This document shows positions 63,365 through 64,000 of a stretch of DNA of 64,000 nucleotides, piece after piece (the stretch's first letter is position 1; every line of letters begins with the position of its first letter). The position numbers and the translations under genes were made by a program. The notes under the pieces were generated by a model, which worked only from the letters and a program-made list of their open reading frames with translations, searched no databases and was not told the origin of the DNA. Source of the DNA: Flavobacteriales bacterium (GTDB lineage: Bacteria > Bacteroidota > Bacteroidia > Flavobacteriales > Flavobacteriaceae). The stretch lies in assembly GCA_027067965.1 (NCBI GenBank), contig JAMOUV010000033.1:22026-86025 (forward strand). Direction: 5' to 3'.

Positions 63365-63883
63365 ATGGTATATCGTATAAGAGTCATATTGGCAGCGGGT
63401 AATCAGCAGATTTACAGGGATTTGGAATTGACCGACGAAATGACTTTGGAAGACTTGCATAATGCGATTATGCAATCATTCGGGTTTGACGGCATGGAAT
63501 TGGCTTCATTCTACACGATTGACGAAGAATTTAACTTGATTGACGAAATTCCTTTGTTTCCCATGGACGAAGGATTGAAATCGGTGAGTATGGACCGTGT
63601 ATTGTTGAAAGATGTTTTGGATAAGGATCGGGAACGATTGGCTTATGTATATGATTTTATGAATATGTGGCAATTTTTGGTGGAATTAATGGAAACGGCC
63701 CAAGAAGTGTCTGGTCAGTCTTATCCACGATTGGCTTATTCGCATGGATTGGTGCCCGATAGTCCGCCGGAAGTAAAATTCGATATCGAAAATTTAAATG
63801 ATTTTCCCGATCAGGACGATTTGATTGATCCGGATAACCCGTTTAATGATTTTTATGATTACGATCCGGATGAGTGGGATTAG
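63365..63883 (+). CDS. Plasmid pRiA4b ORF-3-like protein
   Basis: The 172-residue acidic protein has the IS1096/pRiA4b ORF-3-like N-domain: VYRIRVILAAGNQQIYRDLELTDEMTLEDLHNAIMQSFGFDGMELASFYTIDEEFNL, and an Asp/Pro-rich C-terminal tail. The function is unknown; the fold is found in proteins next to transposons and in cytoplasmic proteins of Bacteroidota. It is a single-gene unit. Confidence 0.85.
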   Translation: MVYRIRVILAAGNQQIYRDLELTDEMTLEDLHNAIMQSFGFDGMELASFYTIDEEFNLIDEIPLFPMDEGLKSVSMDRVLLKDVLDKDRERLAYVYDFMNMWQFLVELMETAQEVSGQSYPRLAYSHGLVPDSPPEVKFDIENLNDFPDQDDLIDPDNPFNDFYDYDPDEWD

Positions 63884-63941
63884 GAAAGAGTGGCTAGTGG
63901 TTAGTTGATAGTTAATAGTTAATTAGTTGGAGGGGTTAGGG

Positions 63942-64000
63942 GAATGTGTAAAGTGTAATGTGCAATGTGTAATGTTTAATGTGTAATGTGTAATGTAGTT
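63942..64000 (+). repeat. AATGTGT/AATGTGC-type heptad array at the window edge
   Basis: Imperfect tandem copies of AATGTGT (with AAAGTGT, AATGTGC, AATGTTT variants) run to the end of the window. Same family as the array at 39176. It is preceded by AGTGGTTAGTTGATAGTTAATAG-like heptads from 63888. Confidence 0.75.

Overview
The window is a stretch of a Bacteroidota chromosome, most likely Flavobacteriales or a near relative. The evidence is the Bacteroidota-type promoter (TTTG or TTG, about 20 bases, TAnnTTTG) in front of many genes, AT-rich leaders without Shine-Dalgarno sites, the archaeal/eukaryotic-type ProS, KorAB, OmpP1/FadL and CarboxypepD-reg TonB receptors, DUF2853 and SatD/DUF3307 genes, and the order of the division cluster. 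No rRNA, tRNA, CRISPR array or prophage was found.

Layout. 1-5 kb: 3' end of serS, a bifunctional (p)ppGpp enzyme, and two envelope proteins of unknown role. 5-12 kb: an M1 peptidase, a FadL-type porin, a Tyr- and Arg/Ser-rich lipoprotein, and proS. 12-25 kb: the dcw cell-wall/division cluster (mraZ, rsmH, ftsL, ftsI, murE, mraY, a MurD-like fragment, ftsW, murG, ftsQ, ftsA, ftsZ), almost without gaps and headed by a clear MraZ operator. 25-27.7 kb: clpB, with strongly biased C-ending codons. 27.7-34.2 kb is the most accessory-looking part: an AT-rich 1254-residue RecQ-like helicase of unknown role, a decayed small ORF, a SatD-like regulator with DUF3307 membrane protein behind a TTATAA-rich control region, and an AbiEii-type toxin-antitoxin pair. 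34.4-37.4 kb: an exported protein and a TonB-dependent receptor. 37.7-42.5 kb: suf iron-sulfur genes (sufB, C, D, E and a DUF59 gene), interrupted by intergenic repeats. 42.7-47.6 kb: DUF2853, a 474-bp palindromic element with 86-bp direct repeats, folP and korAB. 47.8-64 kb: yraN/rnpA/M1 peptidase, metG, anmK, nhaD, an ExbB-ExbD-TonB-folC operon, a TtcA-like enzyme, an acyltransferase, two Fe-S proteins, an MCE protein and a pRiA4b ORF-3-like protein.

How the parts fit. The dcw genes would make lipid II and drive septation, but murC is absent and murD is reduced to a C-terminal domain with its substrate-contact motifs replaced. Because murE, mraY, murG, ftsI, ftsW and anmK look intact, MurC and MurD activities are probably encoded elsewhere. 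The suf cluster likewise lacks sufS. KorAB and the Hdr-like Fe-S proteins depend on Fe-S clusters; the ExbB/ExbD/TonB set could energise the TonB receptor.

Most interesting for follow-up: the MurD C-domain protein, the orphan RecQ-like helicase, the 474-bp element with exceptionally long flanking duplications, the paired suf repeats with a compensatory hairpin change, and the TTATAA array before the SatD gene.
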